Shown in pieces: positions 17,331 through 24,895 of a stretch of 25,724 nt of DNA (position 1 is the stretch's first letter; every line of letters starts with the position of its first letter). The notes beneath the pieces are model-generated. The model ran no database searches and was not told the DNA's origin. It was given only the letters and a program-made list of their open reading frames with translations. This stretch comes from Pseudomonadota bacterium. Lineage in GTDB: Bacteria; Pseudomonadota; Alphaproteobacteria; Rhodospirillales; 2-02-FULL-58-16. Where the stretch lies: the NCBI GenBank assembly GCA_022567015.1, contig JADFHR010000008.1:1-25724 (forward strand), written 5' to 3'. The position numbers and the translations under genes are program-made.

Positions 17331-18119
17331 TCAGCGTCCGACGAAGTTGGGTTTGCGTTTCTCCATGAACGCCCGCCGGCCCTCGGTGTAATCGGCGCTG
17401 TCGAAACAGGCGTCCGTCAGCGCCTGGCACAGGGCCAGGTCCCGCGCGTCCGGGTCCTTGAGCACTTCGCCGATGGTCTTCTTCACCGCCAGCAGGGTCA
17501 GCGGCGCGTTGGCGGCGATGGTCGCCGCGTAGTCGTCCACGTACCCGGCCAGCGCCGCGCCGGGCAGCACCCGGTTGACAAGCCCCATCTGGTGCGCCTC
17601 GTCGGCGTCGAACTGGCGGGCGGTGAACAGGATCTCCTTGGCGTAGGTGGGCCCGACCAGGTCGACCAGCGGGCGGACGCTGTCGAACTTGTAGCCCAGG
17701 CCCAGCCTGGCGGCGGGAATCCCGAACCGCGAATCCTCGGACGCGATGCGCATGTCGCAACACAGCGCCACCAACAGCCCGCCGCCGATGCAATAGCCTT
17801 CGATCATCGCGATGGTCGGTTTGTCCACGGTGGAAAGGGCGGTGCAGGCCTTGGTCACGGCGGTGCCGTATGCGGCGATTGCGTCCTTGGACGAGCGCTG
17901 TTTTTCGAACTGGGAGATGTCGGCGCCCGAGGCGAAGGCCTTGCCGCCGGCGCCGTTGACGACGATCACCCGGATCGCGTCGTCGGCCGCCATGTCGTCG
18001 AGGATGACCGGCATGGCCCGCCACATCTCCAGCGAGATCGCATTGCGGCGCTCGGGATTGTTGAAGGTCATGCGCCCGATGGCGCCGTCCTTTCTGGCGA
18101 TGATCTTGTCGGTGTGCAT
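17331..18119 (-). CDS. Enoyl-CoA hydratase/isomerase-fold protein lacking both usual catalytic glutamates
   Basis: This 262-residue crotonase has NNPERRNAIS, the oxyanion-hole segment GKAFASGADISQFE and IEGYCIGGGLLVALCCDMRIA. The glutamate that normally follows the GGG (rat hydratase Glu144 position) is leucine here. The second one (Glu164 position) is alanine in FGIPAARLGLGY. True hydration is therefore doubtful. The oxyanion hole is kept, so a CoA thioester reaction such as isomerisation, decarboxylation or C-C cleavage is possible. GGGGAGG five bases before the ATG supports the start. It lies 21 bp upstream of the thiamine-diphosphate enzyme gene on the same strand. Confidence 0.88.
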   Translation of the reverse strand: MHTDKIIARKDGAIGRMTFNNPERRNAISLEMWRAMPVILDDMAADDAIRVIVVNGAGGKAFASGADISQFEKQRSSKDAIAAYGTAVTKACTALSTVDKPTIAMIEGYCIGGGLLVALCCDMRIASEDSRFGIPAARLGLGYKFDSVRPLVDLVGPTYAKEILFTARQFDADEAHQMGLVNRVLPGAALAGYVDDYAATIAANAPLTLLAVKKTIGEVLKDPDARDLALCQALTDACFDSADYTEGRRAFMEKRKPNFVGR

Positions 18120-18171
18120 GGAGCCTCCCCTCAGCGTATCGGCGGTGGGACCGGATCGGCGCCCTTCCCGG

Positions 18172-18240
18172 GGGCCGCGGGGGCGTCCCCCGCATAACGT
18201 TGCCGGGGGGACACCCCCCGTGTCCCCCCGGGGGCCTTAA
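18172..18240. repeat. GC-rich palindromic repeat, copy 1 (REP-like)
   Basis: This repeat lies between the crotonase-like and CoA-transferase genes. CCGGGGGGACAC (18203-18214), loop CCCCC, GTGTCCCCCCGG (18220-18231) is a perfect 12 bp stem, followed by GGGGCCTT. A CCCCCGCAT segment precedes it. The same arrangement recurs at 19587-19655. It may act as an RNA stabiliser or transcription barrier between the two genes. Confidence 0.75.
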
Positions 18241-18255
18241 CGGGTATTGGGCCGC

Positions 18256-19443
18256 TCAAATGATGTGCCGCTCCCGCAGACCGGCGATCTCGGCGGCGTC
18301 CATGCCGAGCTCGCCCAGCACTTCGTCGGTGTGCTGGCCGCGTTCGGGCGTCGGCCTGCGCACGGAGAACCGGGCCCGGCTCATGGCCACCGCCTGGCCC
18401 ACCACCTTGATGGCGCCGAGTCTCGGGTGCTCGAGCGGCGCTGCCATGCCCAGGTGCCGGACCTGGGGGTCGGCGAACACCTGATCGATGGTGTAGATGG
18501 GCCCACAGGGCACGCCTGCCGCATTCAAAAGGTCGATCCATTCGGCGCTCGTGCGCGTCGAAACGAATTCCTGCAGGCGGGCGTTCAGGGCATCCCTGTT
18601 CTCGCGCCGCGCCTTGCCCGTGGCGTACTCGGGCGCCTGCGCAAGCTCCTCGGCGCCGAGCGCCGTGCACAGCCGCCGCCAGATCGCGTCGCCCGAGGCG
18701 GCGATGTTGATATGGCCGTCGGCGGTCTCGAAGACCCCGGTCGGGATGGAGGTCGGGTGATTGTTGCCGGCCTGGGGCGGCACCTCGCCGTCGATCAGCC
18801 AGCGCGCCGCCTGGAAATCCAGCATGGCGATCTGCGCCTGCAAAAGCGACGTCTGCACCCACTGGCCCTCGCCCGACACCTCGCGCTCGAGGAGCGCCAC
18901 CAGGATACCGATGGCGGCGTACAGCCCGGCGGACAGGTCGGCGAGGGGGATGCCGGCGCGGACCGGCCCCTGTCCCGGCAATCCGGTGATCGACATCAGG
19001 CCGCCCATGCCCTGCGCGATCTGGTCGAAGCCGGGCCGGTCGCTGTAGGGGCCGTCCTGGCCGAAGCCGGAAATGCTGGCATAGACGATGCGCCGGTTGA
19101 CGCGCCTGAGCGCTTGGTAATCGATGCCCAGTTTCCGCTTCACGCCGGGGCGGTAGTTCTCCACCACCACGTCGGCCTTCGCCACCAGGCGCATGAACAG
19201 GGCCAGGCCTTCGGGCTCCTTCAGGTTCAGGGTCGCGCCCCGCTTGTTGCGGTGGATGTTCTGGAAGTCCGGACCGTCGCGGGGACCGCCCGGGCCTTGC
19301 ACGCGGTCGATGGACTCCGGCGGCTCGATCTTGATCACGTCGGCGCCCCAGTCGGCCAGTTGGCGCACCGCCGTCGGGCCGGCGCGCACCCGGGTCAGGT
19401 CGAGGACGGTGAATCGGGACAGCGGCAGTGAATTTTCGCTCAT
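18256..19443 (-). CDS. CaiB/BaiF family (class III) CoA-transferase
   Basis: The product is 395 residues from the ATG at 19443; in-frame codons further upstream (19467, 19542) add sequence unlike the family. N-terminal FTVLDLTRVRAGPTAVRQL, then WGADVIKIEPP, the NKRGATLNLKEPEG segment, ADVVVENYRPGV, and the active-site region GFGQDGPYSDRPGFDQIAQ, where the aspartate at about 140 is the expected catalytic residue. Class III transferases move CoA between organic acids through an aspartyl intermediate; substrates include succinate, mesaconate, oxalate and carnitine. The substrate here is not visible. Repeats separate it from both neighbours, but all five genes share a strand. Confidence 0.92.
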   Translation of the reverse strand: MSENSLPLSRFTVLDLTRVRAGPTAVRQLADWGADVIKIEPPESIDRVQGPGGPRDGPDFQNIHRNKRGATLNLKEPEGLALFMRLVAKADVVVENYRPGVKRKLGIDYQALRRVNRRIVYASISGFGQDGPYSDRPGFDQIAQGMGGLMSITGLPGQGPVRAGIPLADLSAGLYAAIGILVALLEREVSGEGQWVQTSLLQAQIAMLDFQAARWLIDGEVPPQAGNNHPTSIPTGVFETADGHINIAASGDAIWRRLCTALGAEELAQAPEYATGKARRENRDALNARLQEFVSTRTSAEWIDLLNAAGVPCGPIYTIDQVFADPQVRHLGMAAPLEHPRLGAIKVVGQAVAMSRARFSVRRPTPERGQHTDEVLGELGMDAAEIAGLRERHII

Positions 19444-19586
19444 GGATCCGTCTTCTGCGCTAATCATTTTACCGCGAATGGGGCACTTTACCGGGAATAG
19501 GGGCGGACCGCGGCCTCGGGAGGCCCGCCCGGTGGTGCGCATTGTTGCCCCTTAACCATTTCCAGGCAAACAGATTGTTGGGGCCT

Positions 19587-19655
19587 CGGGCGGCGCCCCC
19601 CCGCATTTCCGATGCCCGGGGGGACACCCCCCGGTCCCCCCGGGGGCTTTCGGGA
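19587..19655. repeat. GC-rich palindromic repeat, copy 2 (REP-like)
   Basis: CCGGGGGGAC (19616-19625), an eight-base loop and GTCCCCCCGG (19634-19643), followed by GGGCTTT, closely match copy 1 at 18172-18240, including an upstream CCCCCGCAT. A further half-unit CCCGGGGGGAC lies at about 19680-19690, next to the flavoprotein stop. Confidence 0.75.
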
Positions 19656-19692
19656 AATGGCGCCGGCAATCCTTGGACGCCCGGGGGGACGA

Positions 19693-21189
19693 TCAGGTTC
19701 CGTTGCCCACCGCCCGCGCCCCGGCCGAGGTGCCGGCGATGCGCCCGAACACGGCGCCGGCGGTGAGGCCGCTGCCGCCGGGATAGTTGAAATAGAAGAT
19801 GCCCCCGACCAGCTCCCCGGCCGCGTACAGGCCCGGAATCACGTTTCCGTCGTTGTCCACGACCTCGCTGTTGCGGGTGATCCGCAACCCGCCGAAGGTA
19901 AAGGTGATGCCACAGGTCACCGAATAGGCTTCGAAGGGCGGCTCGTCGATGGTGTTGGCCCAGTTGGACTTGGGGATGGCGAGACCGCGGGTGCCGCGCC
20001 CGTCCTTGACGTTGGGGTTGAAGGGAACGTCGGTCATGACGGCGGCGTTGTATTCCCGCACCGTTTGCAGGAAGCGGTCGCGGTCCACGTCGTCGATGCG
20101 CCCTACCAGGTCCTCGAGCGAATCGGCGATGACCTTGGTCACCTGGCGGATGCGGTATTCGTCGCGCAACAGGGGAGAGGCCTTGGCGTCGAAGACCTGC
20201 CAGGCGAACTGCCCGGGCTGTTCCAGGATCACGCGGCCGTATTTGGCGTAGGTGTAATTGCGGAAGTCGGCGCCTTCGTCGAGGAAGCGCTCGCCCCGGG
20301 CGTTGACCATGATGCCCAGGGGATAGCTGTGTTTCTGGAAGGCGTCGCCGACGGCCAGGTCGCCGAACTCGGGCGCGTTGCGCTCCCAGCCGACCGCGTG
20401 ACAGCCCGACCAGTTGCCACACGGGGACGCCCCCACCGCGAGGGCCATCCTGATGCCGTCGCCGGTGTTGAACCGGGAGCCCCGCACCTTGGCCAGGTCC
20501 CATCCCGGGCCCAGATAGCGGGTCCGCCATTCCGCGTTCGCCTCGAACCCGCCCGAGGCCAGCACCACCGCCCGCGCCCGCACCTCCAGCGTCCGGCCCT
20601 TGTGGCGCGCTCGCACCCCGTTCACGCCGTCGTCGCCATGGAGCAGGGAAACGGCGCTGGTTTCGTACCGCACATCGATCTTGTCTTTTTCCACGGCGGC
20701 GAACAACATCTCCACCAGTCCAGGCCCGCCGCCCCAGGCTTCCACGGCCAGGCCACCCCAGAACGTGAACCTGCCGTCCACCTTGAACGCCTGGCGCCCG
20801 TACATGGGCACGAAGCGCACGCCCTTCGAGCGCATCCAAAGCAGGGTGTCCAGGCTGCGCTTGACCAGGATTTCGACCATGTCCGGGTCGGCCCGGAACT
20901 GGGTGAGGCGCGCGATATCGTCGAAAAACTGGTCGGTGGTGTAGGTGCCGAAATCGGTGATGCGGCGTTCCTCGTCGCTGAGGTCGGGAACCAGCTTGAC
21001 GATGTCGTCCACGCCGTCGTAGGCGACGCGCATGGCGCCGGCGGTGAACCGGGTGTTGCCGCTTCGCTCGGCAACCGGCGCGCACTCCAGGATCGTCACC
21101 TCGGCGCCGCGCTCCCGCGCCGCCAGGGCCGCGCAGATGGCGGCGTTGCCGGCGCCGACGACGCAGACATCGGTTTCCAGCGATTCCAT
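19693..21189 (-). CDS. FAD-dependent dehydrogenase, TcuA (tricarballylate dehydrogenase)-like
   Basis: The product is 498 residues from the ATG at 21189, preceded by GGGAAGGATCG; an upstream in-frame start (21234) lacks such support. The N-terminal dinucleotide motif VCVVGAGNAAICAALAARE and the nearby SGNTRFTAGAMRV bind FAD. ITDFGTYTTDQFFDDIARLTQ, FRADPDMVEILVKRSLDTL and WMRSKGVRFVPMYGRQAFK strongly recall tricarballylate dehydrogenase TcuA. The C-terminus has TFGGLRITRNSEVVD and GIFYFNYPGGSGLTAGAVFGR, typical of the fumarate reductase flavoprotein superfamily. TcuA oxidises tricarballylate to cis-aconitate. The true substrate here may be a related tricarboxylic or dicarboxylic acid. No tcuB or tcuC gene lies beside it in the window. 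Confidence 0.85.
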   Translation of the reverse strand: MESLETDVCVVGAGNAAICAALAARERGAEVTILECAPVAERSGNTRFTAGAMRVAYDGVDDIVKLVPDLSDEERRITDFGTYTTDQFFDDIARLTQFRADPDMVEILVKRSLDTLLWMRSKGVRFVPMYGRQAFKVDGRFTFWGGLAVEAWGGGPGLVEMLFAAVEKDKIDVRYETSAVSLLHGDDGVNGVRARHKGRTLEVRARAVVLASGGFEANAEWRTRYLGPGWDLAKVRGSRFNTGDGIRMALAVGASPCGNWSGCHAVGWERNAPEFGDLAVGDAFQKHSYPLGIMVNARGERFLDEGADFRNYTYAKYGRVILEQPGQFAWQVFDAKASPLLRDEYRIRQVTKVIADSLEDLVGRIDDVDRDRFLQTVREYNAAVMTDVPFNPNVKDGRGTRGLAIPKSNWANTIDEPPFEAYSVTCGITFTFGGLRITRNSEVVDNDGNVIPGLYAAGELVGGIFYFNYPGGSGLTAGAVFGRIAGTSAGARAVGNGT

Positions 21190-21569
21190 CGATCCTTCCC
21201 TACCACCCTTTGCCCAGTGCCGACTATAGAGCATCCGCGCCGGCGCCGCACCCCTGGCCCGGTGTCGCCTTGCGGCACAAGCGACGATTTCTGTCCTGGA
21301 AAAGCGGATTTACATAAAATTATTATTAATTTTTGCGTGAATATATATCAAATGACAAAAGTTGATTATTTGAATTTGTATTTTATAATGGCGGATAGAT
21401 TCATCCGAACGCAAAGAAATTGACGGTTTTCCGGGCCCCTATACATACCGTCGAGCGTTCGTTGGACATTAGCTGCCTCCCGGCCGTGCAACGGTCGCCG
21501 GATTCGGGGTGCGGTTCGACGGCGCCGGCACGGAGATATTCGGCTGATTCGGGAAGCGTGGGGCCAGTC
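21190..21569. other. AT-rich divergent intergenic region
   Basis: This region separates the flavoprotein gene (minus) from the receiver-domain gene (plus). The part from 21300 to 21420 is strikingly AT-rich in a GC-rich window. It contains the promoter at 21362-21389. An ORF that is open from 21420 in the receiver gene's frame lacks a family-like sequence before 21570, so the message likely has a leader of about 170 nt. Confidence 0.5.
21362..21389 (+). promoter_or_regulatory. Near-consensus promoter for the receiver-domain gene
   Basis: TTGATT (21362-21367), a 16-base spacer and a perfect TATAAT (21384-21389) lie in an AT-rich patch. Transcription would begin near 21396. Confidence 0.65.
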
Positions 21570-22526
21570 ATGGATAACTACAGCTTCGAAAACATCAGGG
21601 TGCTCGTCGGCGATCCCAACCGGGAGGTCCGGGACGCCATCCGGGGCGGCCTGTATGGACAGGGTTTTCGATACATCATGGTCACCGACCGGATGTCGGT
21701 GATCGAGACGGCGGTCGCCGCCAACAAAGTGGACCTGATGGTGTGCGACACCGTGCTCCCGGACGGCGACCTCTACGACGTAGTCTACAAAATCCGCCAC
21801 AACGAGCTCGGCGACAATCCGTTCATCTTGGTCACCGCGCTCATCACCGCGCCGACGCCGAAAATGGTCAAGAAAATCTTCGACTCCGGGTGCGATGACC
21901 TGATCCCGAAACCCATTTCCACGGGCCTGCTGTTCGAGCGGGTCTTAAACCTGGCCCGCAACCGCAAGCCCTTCGTCGTCACGTCGGATTACATCGGTCC
22001 CAACCGGCGCGCCACGCCGCAGCCCGGCACCCAGCAGAATCCCGAGATCGAGGTCCCGAATCCCCTCAGGGCCAAGGCGACGGACGACACCAGTGCGGGA
22101 GATCTTCAGGCTGAGATCGACAAGGTCGCCAATGTGCTCAACGAACAGAAAATGGAACGTCACGCGTACCAGATCAACAATCTGGTGGAGCGGATCGTGC
22201 CCTTGTACGAAGACGGGACGGCGGACGAGACCATAGTACCGCGCCTGGATCGCCTGCTCTACGTGTCCGAGGACATCAGCCGCCGCCTGGAGGGGACCCG
22301 CTATGACCATGTGGGCGAGCTTTGCCAATCGATGGTGAACGTGGTGAGGGCCGTGCGCCGGGCGCCGCTGTCTCCCGACCGAAAAGACATCGCGCTCATG
22401 CCGGCGCTGGCCCAGGCCGTCATGTGCGCTTTCCGGCCGCAGGCAGACGTCGTCGCCCTCTCCCGCGACATCTCGGCGACGGTGGAGGGGCGGACCGCCA
22501 AGGATGCCCACCGGCAGGCGGCGTAA
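21570..22526 (+). CDS. Response-regulator receiver domain with helical C-terminal extension
   Basis: The 318-residue protein starts MDNYSFENIRVLVGDPNREVRDAI. The receiver domain (about 8-130) has a single acidic residue in VGDPN, phospho-acceptor D60 in VCDTVLPDGD, a threonine in ILVTAL and the lysine in DDLIPKPIS. A linker with YIGPNRRA and a proline-rich IEVPNPLRAKAT segment follows; similar wording occurs in uncharacterised alphaproteobacterial receiver proteins. The rest (about 175-318) is predicted helical, with no DNA-binding or enzymatic signature I recognise. It may act through protein contacts. No kinase gene is adjacent. The ATG at 21570 is chosen because the receiver fold starts right after it. 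Confidence 0.82.
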   Translation: MDNYSFENIRVLVGDPNREVRDAIRGGLYGQGFRYIMVTDRMSVIETAVAANKVDLMVCDTVLPDGDLYDVVYKIRHNELGDNPFILVTALITAPTPKMVKKIFDSGCDDLIPKPISTGLLFERVLNLARNRKPFVVTSDYIGPNRRATPQPGTQQNPEIEVPNPLRAKATDDTSAGDLQAEIDKVANVLNEQKMERHAYQINNLVERIVPLYEDGTADETIVPRLDRLLYVSEDISRRLEGTRYDHVGELCQSMVNVVRAVRRAPLSPDRKDIALMPALAQAVMCAFRPQADVVALSRDISATVEGRTAKDAHRQAA

Positions 22527-22673
22527 CGCGGGCGGCATGGGCGGAGGCGCGGCGCGGCCGAACCCGGGAACGGCAGATAGTGTTACCGGAAACTGGCGGC
22601 GGGCCGGGGCATGTAGGGAGAAGGAGACGGCAGCCGTTTTCTTGTGGCAACCGGTGAACCCATAGGTGGGACG

Positions 22674-22922
22674 ATGAGCAGCAGGGTATCGCTATCGATC
22701 TGGGCATTCCTTTTCGGAGGCGTGGTGGTCTTCGGCCTGATCTCCACTGGGGCTCTGGAGCTTGTTTTGTTAGGCCACGCATCCCTGTTCGAGAGGATTG
22801 TGTTCATGGTTATTGGGGGTGCCCGTAATAGGGTGGTTCGCTGTCTTCTTCAGGACACTTGGATAAAGGCGATTGAGGCGTTGCTGTCAGAGGAACGGCC
22901 TGACGACGCGGAGGTACATTAG
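22674..22922 (+). CDS. Small putative membrane protein, unrecognised
   Basis: This is an 82-residue ORF from the ATG at 22674, with AGGTGGGACG just upstream. It has one hydrophobic helix at about 7-35 (LSIWAFLFGGVVVFGLIST) and a second weaker apolar stretch (SLFERIVFMVIGGA). A charged C-terminus of about 30 residues follows. The middle faintly recalls DUF378 proteins, but not enough to name it. The tail may come from sequence downstream of an old junction, since repeat debris begins just after the stop. It follows the receiver gene by 147 bp on the same strand. Confidence 0.45.
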   Translation: MSSRVSLSIWAFLFGGVVVFGLISTGALELVLLGHASLFERIVFMVIGGARNRVVRCLLQDTWIKAIEALLSEERPDDAEVH

Positions 22923-23343
22923 ACCCCGGCCTTCCACAGAGGGCAACGGCCTGGGGCCGCGCCCGGATGGTGAAAGCCCCCTGCGAGGCGGTTTCAGCCG
23001 CCTGCTACGAGGGCACGCAAATCACGGGTTTTCGGTACACACACCTTCTGAACCCCGCAATCCAACGAATGTCCGCAAAGGGTCATTAGCGGCTGTTGAA
23101 GATCAGCCGAACCTAGGTCAGCTCTTCCGAGTGAAGCGGACGTAAGACCAACCCGTCCCTAAGACCTCCAGGCCATGGCTCGCAGCAATCCATGCGACGA
23201 TGCGCTTGTCGTGCACGACAAATGTGTGCCTCGAGTTCGCCAGTGCACGACACTAGAAAAAGGGCTCTCGCGCATCATCGCGCACGACAGCGCTGCAATG
23301 GCGTATGGTTATCGCGAACGCCCGGTCGCGCAGCCAAAACAAG
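22923..23343. other. Non-coding stretch with dispersed repeat and palindromes
   Basis: No ORF here can be supported. GCCCCCTGCGAGGCG (22976-22990) repeats 1138-1152 exactly. GTCCGC (23071-23076) faces GCGGAC (23136-23141), as in the repeat at 1138-1302. A 16 bp perfect palindrome lies at 23206-23221, with partial copies at 23243-23252 and 23282-23289. The interval looks like repeat debris between accessory genes. Confidence 0.55.
23206..23221. repeat. 16 bp perfect palindrome with nearby half copies
   Basis: TTGTCGTGCACGACAA is fully self-complementary. GTGCACGACA recurs at 23243-23252 and GCACGACA at 23282-23289, giving three related units in about 85 bp. It could be a protein-binding cluster. 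It lies downstream of the lysine-rich gene's 3' end. Confidence 0.6.
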
Positions 23344-23727
23344 TCAGCTCTTTTTAACCGCTACAGCCTTCTTCTGTTTCCGCAACGCCATATTAATGCG
23401 GTTGGAAAGTTTTCCGTCGGCAGCCAACCCGCGCAGCTCCTTCAACTCTTTTGTCGGAGGTTTCTTTTGGTTCATATCAACGACAAGTACGGACTTAGGA
23501 TAAAGCGGACGATTGCCTACCCGCGGCACCAAAACCTTTTCGACACCGTATTCTTTTCCGTCCTTCATCCAGCTTTTTGCAAAGCCTTTACCTTTCTTCA
23601 CCTTCTCACCGGAAGCTAACCGCAATTGAACATCAATGGCGTCCTTAAACTTTTCAATCTCGCTCTTCTTTCTGCGGCCAGCGGCTGCAGGCTTCACTTT
23701 TTTCTTCCGGACAAGTTTGAGTGCCAC
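23344..23727 (-). CDS. Lysine-rich orphan protein
   Basis: The product is 127 residues from a GTG at 23727, preceded by AAAGGGGA with a six-base gap, which supports a real start. By my count about 28 residues are lysine, concentrated in the N-terminus (LKLVRKKKVK and AGRRKKSEIEKFKD) and the C-terminus (LRKQKKAVAVKKS). The centre (KGFAKSWMKDGKEYGVEKVL then VPRVGNRPLYPKSVLVVD) looks folded. I recognise no family. The high charge suggests nucleic-acid binding, but no motif proves it. The gene is less GC-rich than its surroundings and lies between repeat debris and an IS6-type element, consistent with acquired DNA. Confidence 0.6.
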   Translation of the reverse strand: MALKLVRKKKVKPAAAGRRKKSEIEKFKDAIDVQLRLASGEKVKKGKGFAKSWMKDGKEYGVEKVLVPRVGNRPLYPKSVLVVDMNQKKPPTKELKELRGLAADGKLSNRINMALRKQKKAVAVKKS

Positions 23728-24045
23728 CTCTAATCCCCTTTATTGGACGTTGGTGCGTCCCCTTTCAGAGGGGAGCCATGGAATTAAATTAATAAACAAT
23801 TCGAGAAACTCTTCAAGATCGAAACGCAGAACCATCTCGCTTTATGTCTGATCATGGGCCCAGCCTACCTTCATCGGGCATGCGTGTGTCCGCTAACACT
23901 CAAAAACAGGCGTCGGTGCAGGCCAGACTTGGCCAGGGTTCATTCTGCTCCGCATCAGACAGTATGTCACGCGCGGGGAATGAACCAGTGCCAGCCGATC
24001 AGGACCTATCTGAGAAGACGCGCTTCGACAATCAGTGCCCGTGGA
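23728..24045. other. Non-coding stretch upstream of the lysine-rich gene
   Basis: These 318 bp hold no supportable gene. GGACG-TTGGTG-CGTCC (23745-23760) and TCCCCT-TTCAG-AGGGGA (23758-23774) are overlapping hairpins 18-47 bp before the lysine-rich gene start. On its strand, AAAGGGGA occurs twice, once in the hairpin and once as the likely ribosome binding site. An AT-rich patch at 23780-23810 may hold its promoter. Confidence 0.4.
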
Positions 24046-24895
24046 GGCATTGTCACAAAGATTGAGTTGGGATGAGCCGCAGCAGTGAAGGTTAGTTCCT
24101 CAGGCGGCGGCTGCCACTTCGCGCCACGTTTCCATGGCGCGATCTCGTCTCGTGCGATGTCCCGTTGCGGAGATCAGGTGTCGGCGGGTGTTGAAGTGGT
24201 TGTAGACGGCGGCGTGAGTGGAAAGGAAGCGTTGGGCGGAGCCCGGTGATTTGAATCGCTGCATCTTTCGCTCTCGTCGTCGCACGGGCTGGTGCGAGTT
24301 TTCCGCTCTATTGTTTTTCCATTTCGCCTTGTGATGCCAGCATGTGAGGCCAAGCTCTCGAACAGCGGCGCCATAGGCGGCCAGCTTGTCGGTGACAAGC
24401 GTCGCTGGCGCGTAGCCCTGTCTCTTCAGCAGCCTCCGCATCAACTTGAGCGCTGCACGCTTATCCCGCTTGGCCTGAACGAGGACATCGAGAACTTCGC
24501 CTTCCTGATCGACCGCACGCCAGAGATACATGCGCCGTCCTCCGATCGATACGAACATCTCATCGAGATGCCACTGACAGTGTGCCTTGGGTCGAAGAGG
24601 CCTCAATCGCTTGGCGTAAGCTGGCCCGAAACGCGCCACCCAGCGGCGGATCGTTTCGTACGAGACCTCAATGCCACGCTCGGCCAAAAGATCTTCGGCA
24701 TCACGCAGACTCAGCGTGAATCTGCAGTAGAGCCAAACGGCGTGCTGGATGATGTTCGGCGGGAAGTGGTGATACTTGTAACTGATCAAGCTCATCAGAG
24801 CAGCCTACCGACCCCCCGTCTCAACAGCACGCAGATTCTCGTGACAAGGCCTGTTGGAGCCGTGTCGGGCTTGATTCAGTTAAGTTGACAAAGCT
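24046..24895 (-). mobile_element. IS6-family insertion sequence
   Basis: The element is about 850 bp, carries one transposase gene, and ends in short related inverted repeats: GGCATTGTCA (24046-24055) and, reading inwards from the right, AGCTTTGTCA (24895-24886), 8 of 10 matching. The size fits the family. I see no 8 bp target duplication, so the ends may have been reshuffled by recombination or are imprecisely placed. Confidence 0.6.
24100..24795 (-). CDS. IS6-family transposase
   Basis: The 231-residue protein begins with YKYHHFPPNIIQHAVWLYCR and a helix-turn-helix region (LSLRDAEDLLAERGIEVSYETIRRW), both standard for IS6/IS26-type enzymes. The DDE core shows aspartate in WHLDEMFVSIGG, aspartate in LVTDKLAAYG and glutamate in NNRAENSHQPVRRRER. 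The C-terminus has FLSTHAAVYNHFNTRRHL. Length is normal and the frame is complete, so it may be active. IS6 enzymes often move by replicative cointegration and leave hybrid structures. Confidence 0.93.
   Translation of the reverse strand: MSLISYKYHHFPPNIIQHAVWLYCRFTLSLRDAEDLLAERGIEVSYETIRRWVARFGPAYAKRLRPLRPKAHCQWHLDEMFVSIGGRRMYLWRAVDQEGEVLDVLVQAKRDKRAALKLMRRLLKRQGYAPATLVTDKLAAYGAAVRELGLTCWHHKAKWKNNRAENSHQPVRRRERKMQRFKSPGSAQRFLSTHAAVYNHFNTRRHLISATGHRTRRDRAMETWREVAAAA

Noticed and set aside
15852..18197. 781-residue open frame on the plus strand
   Set aside because: It is antisense to two well-supported genes and its protein is a low-complexity Gly/Arg/His/Val mixture typical of mirror frames in GC-rich DNA.
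22674..22840. DUF378 assignment for the small membrane ORF
   Set aside because: Only a short hydrophobic pattern is similar; key positions and the expected length do not match well enough.
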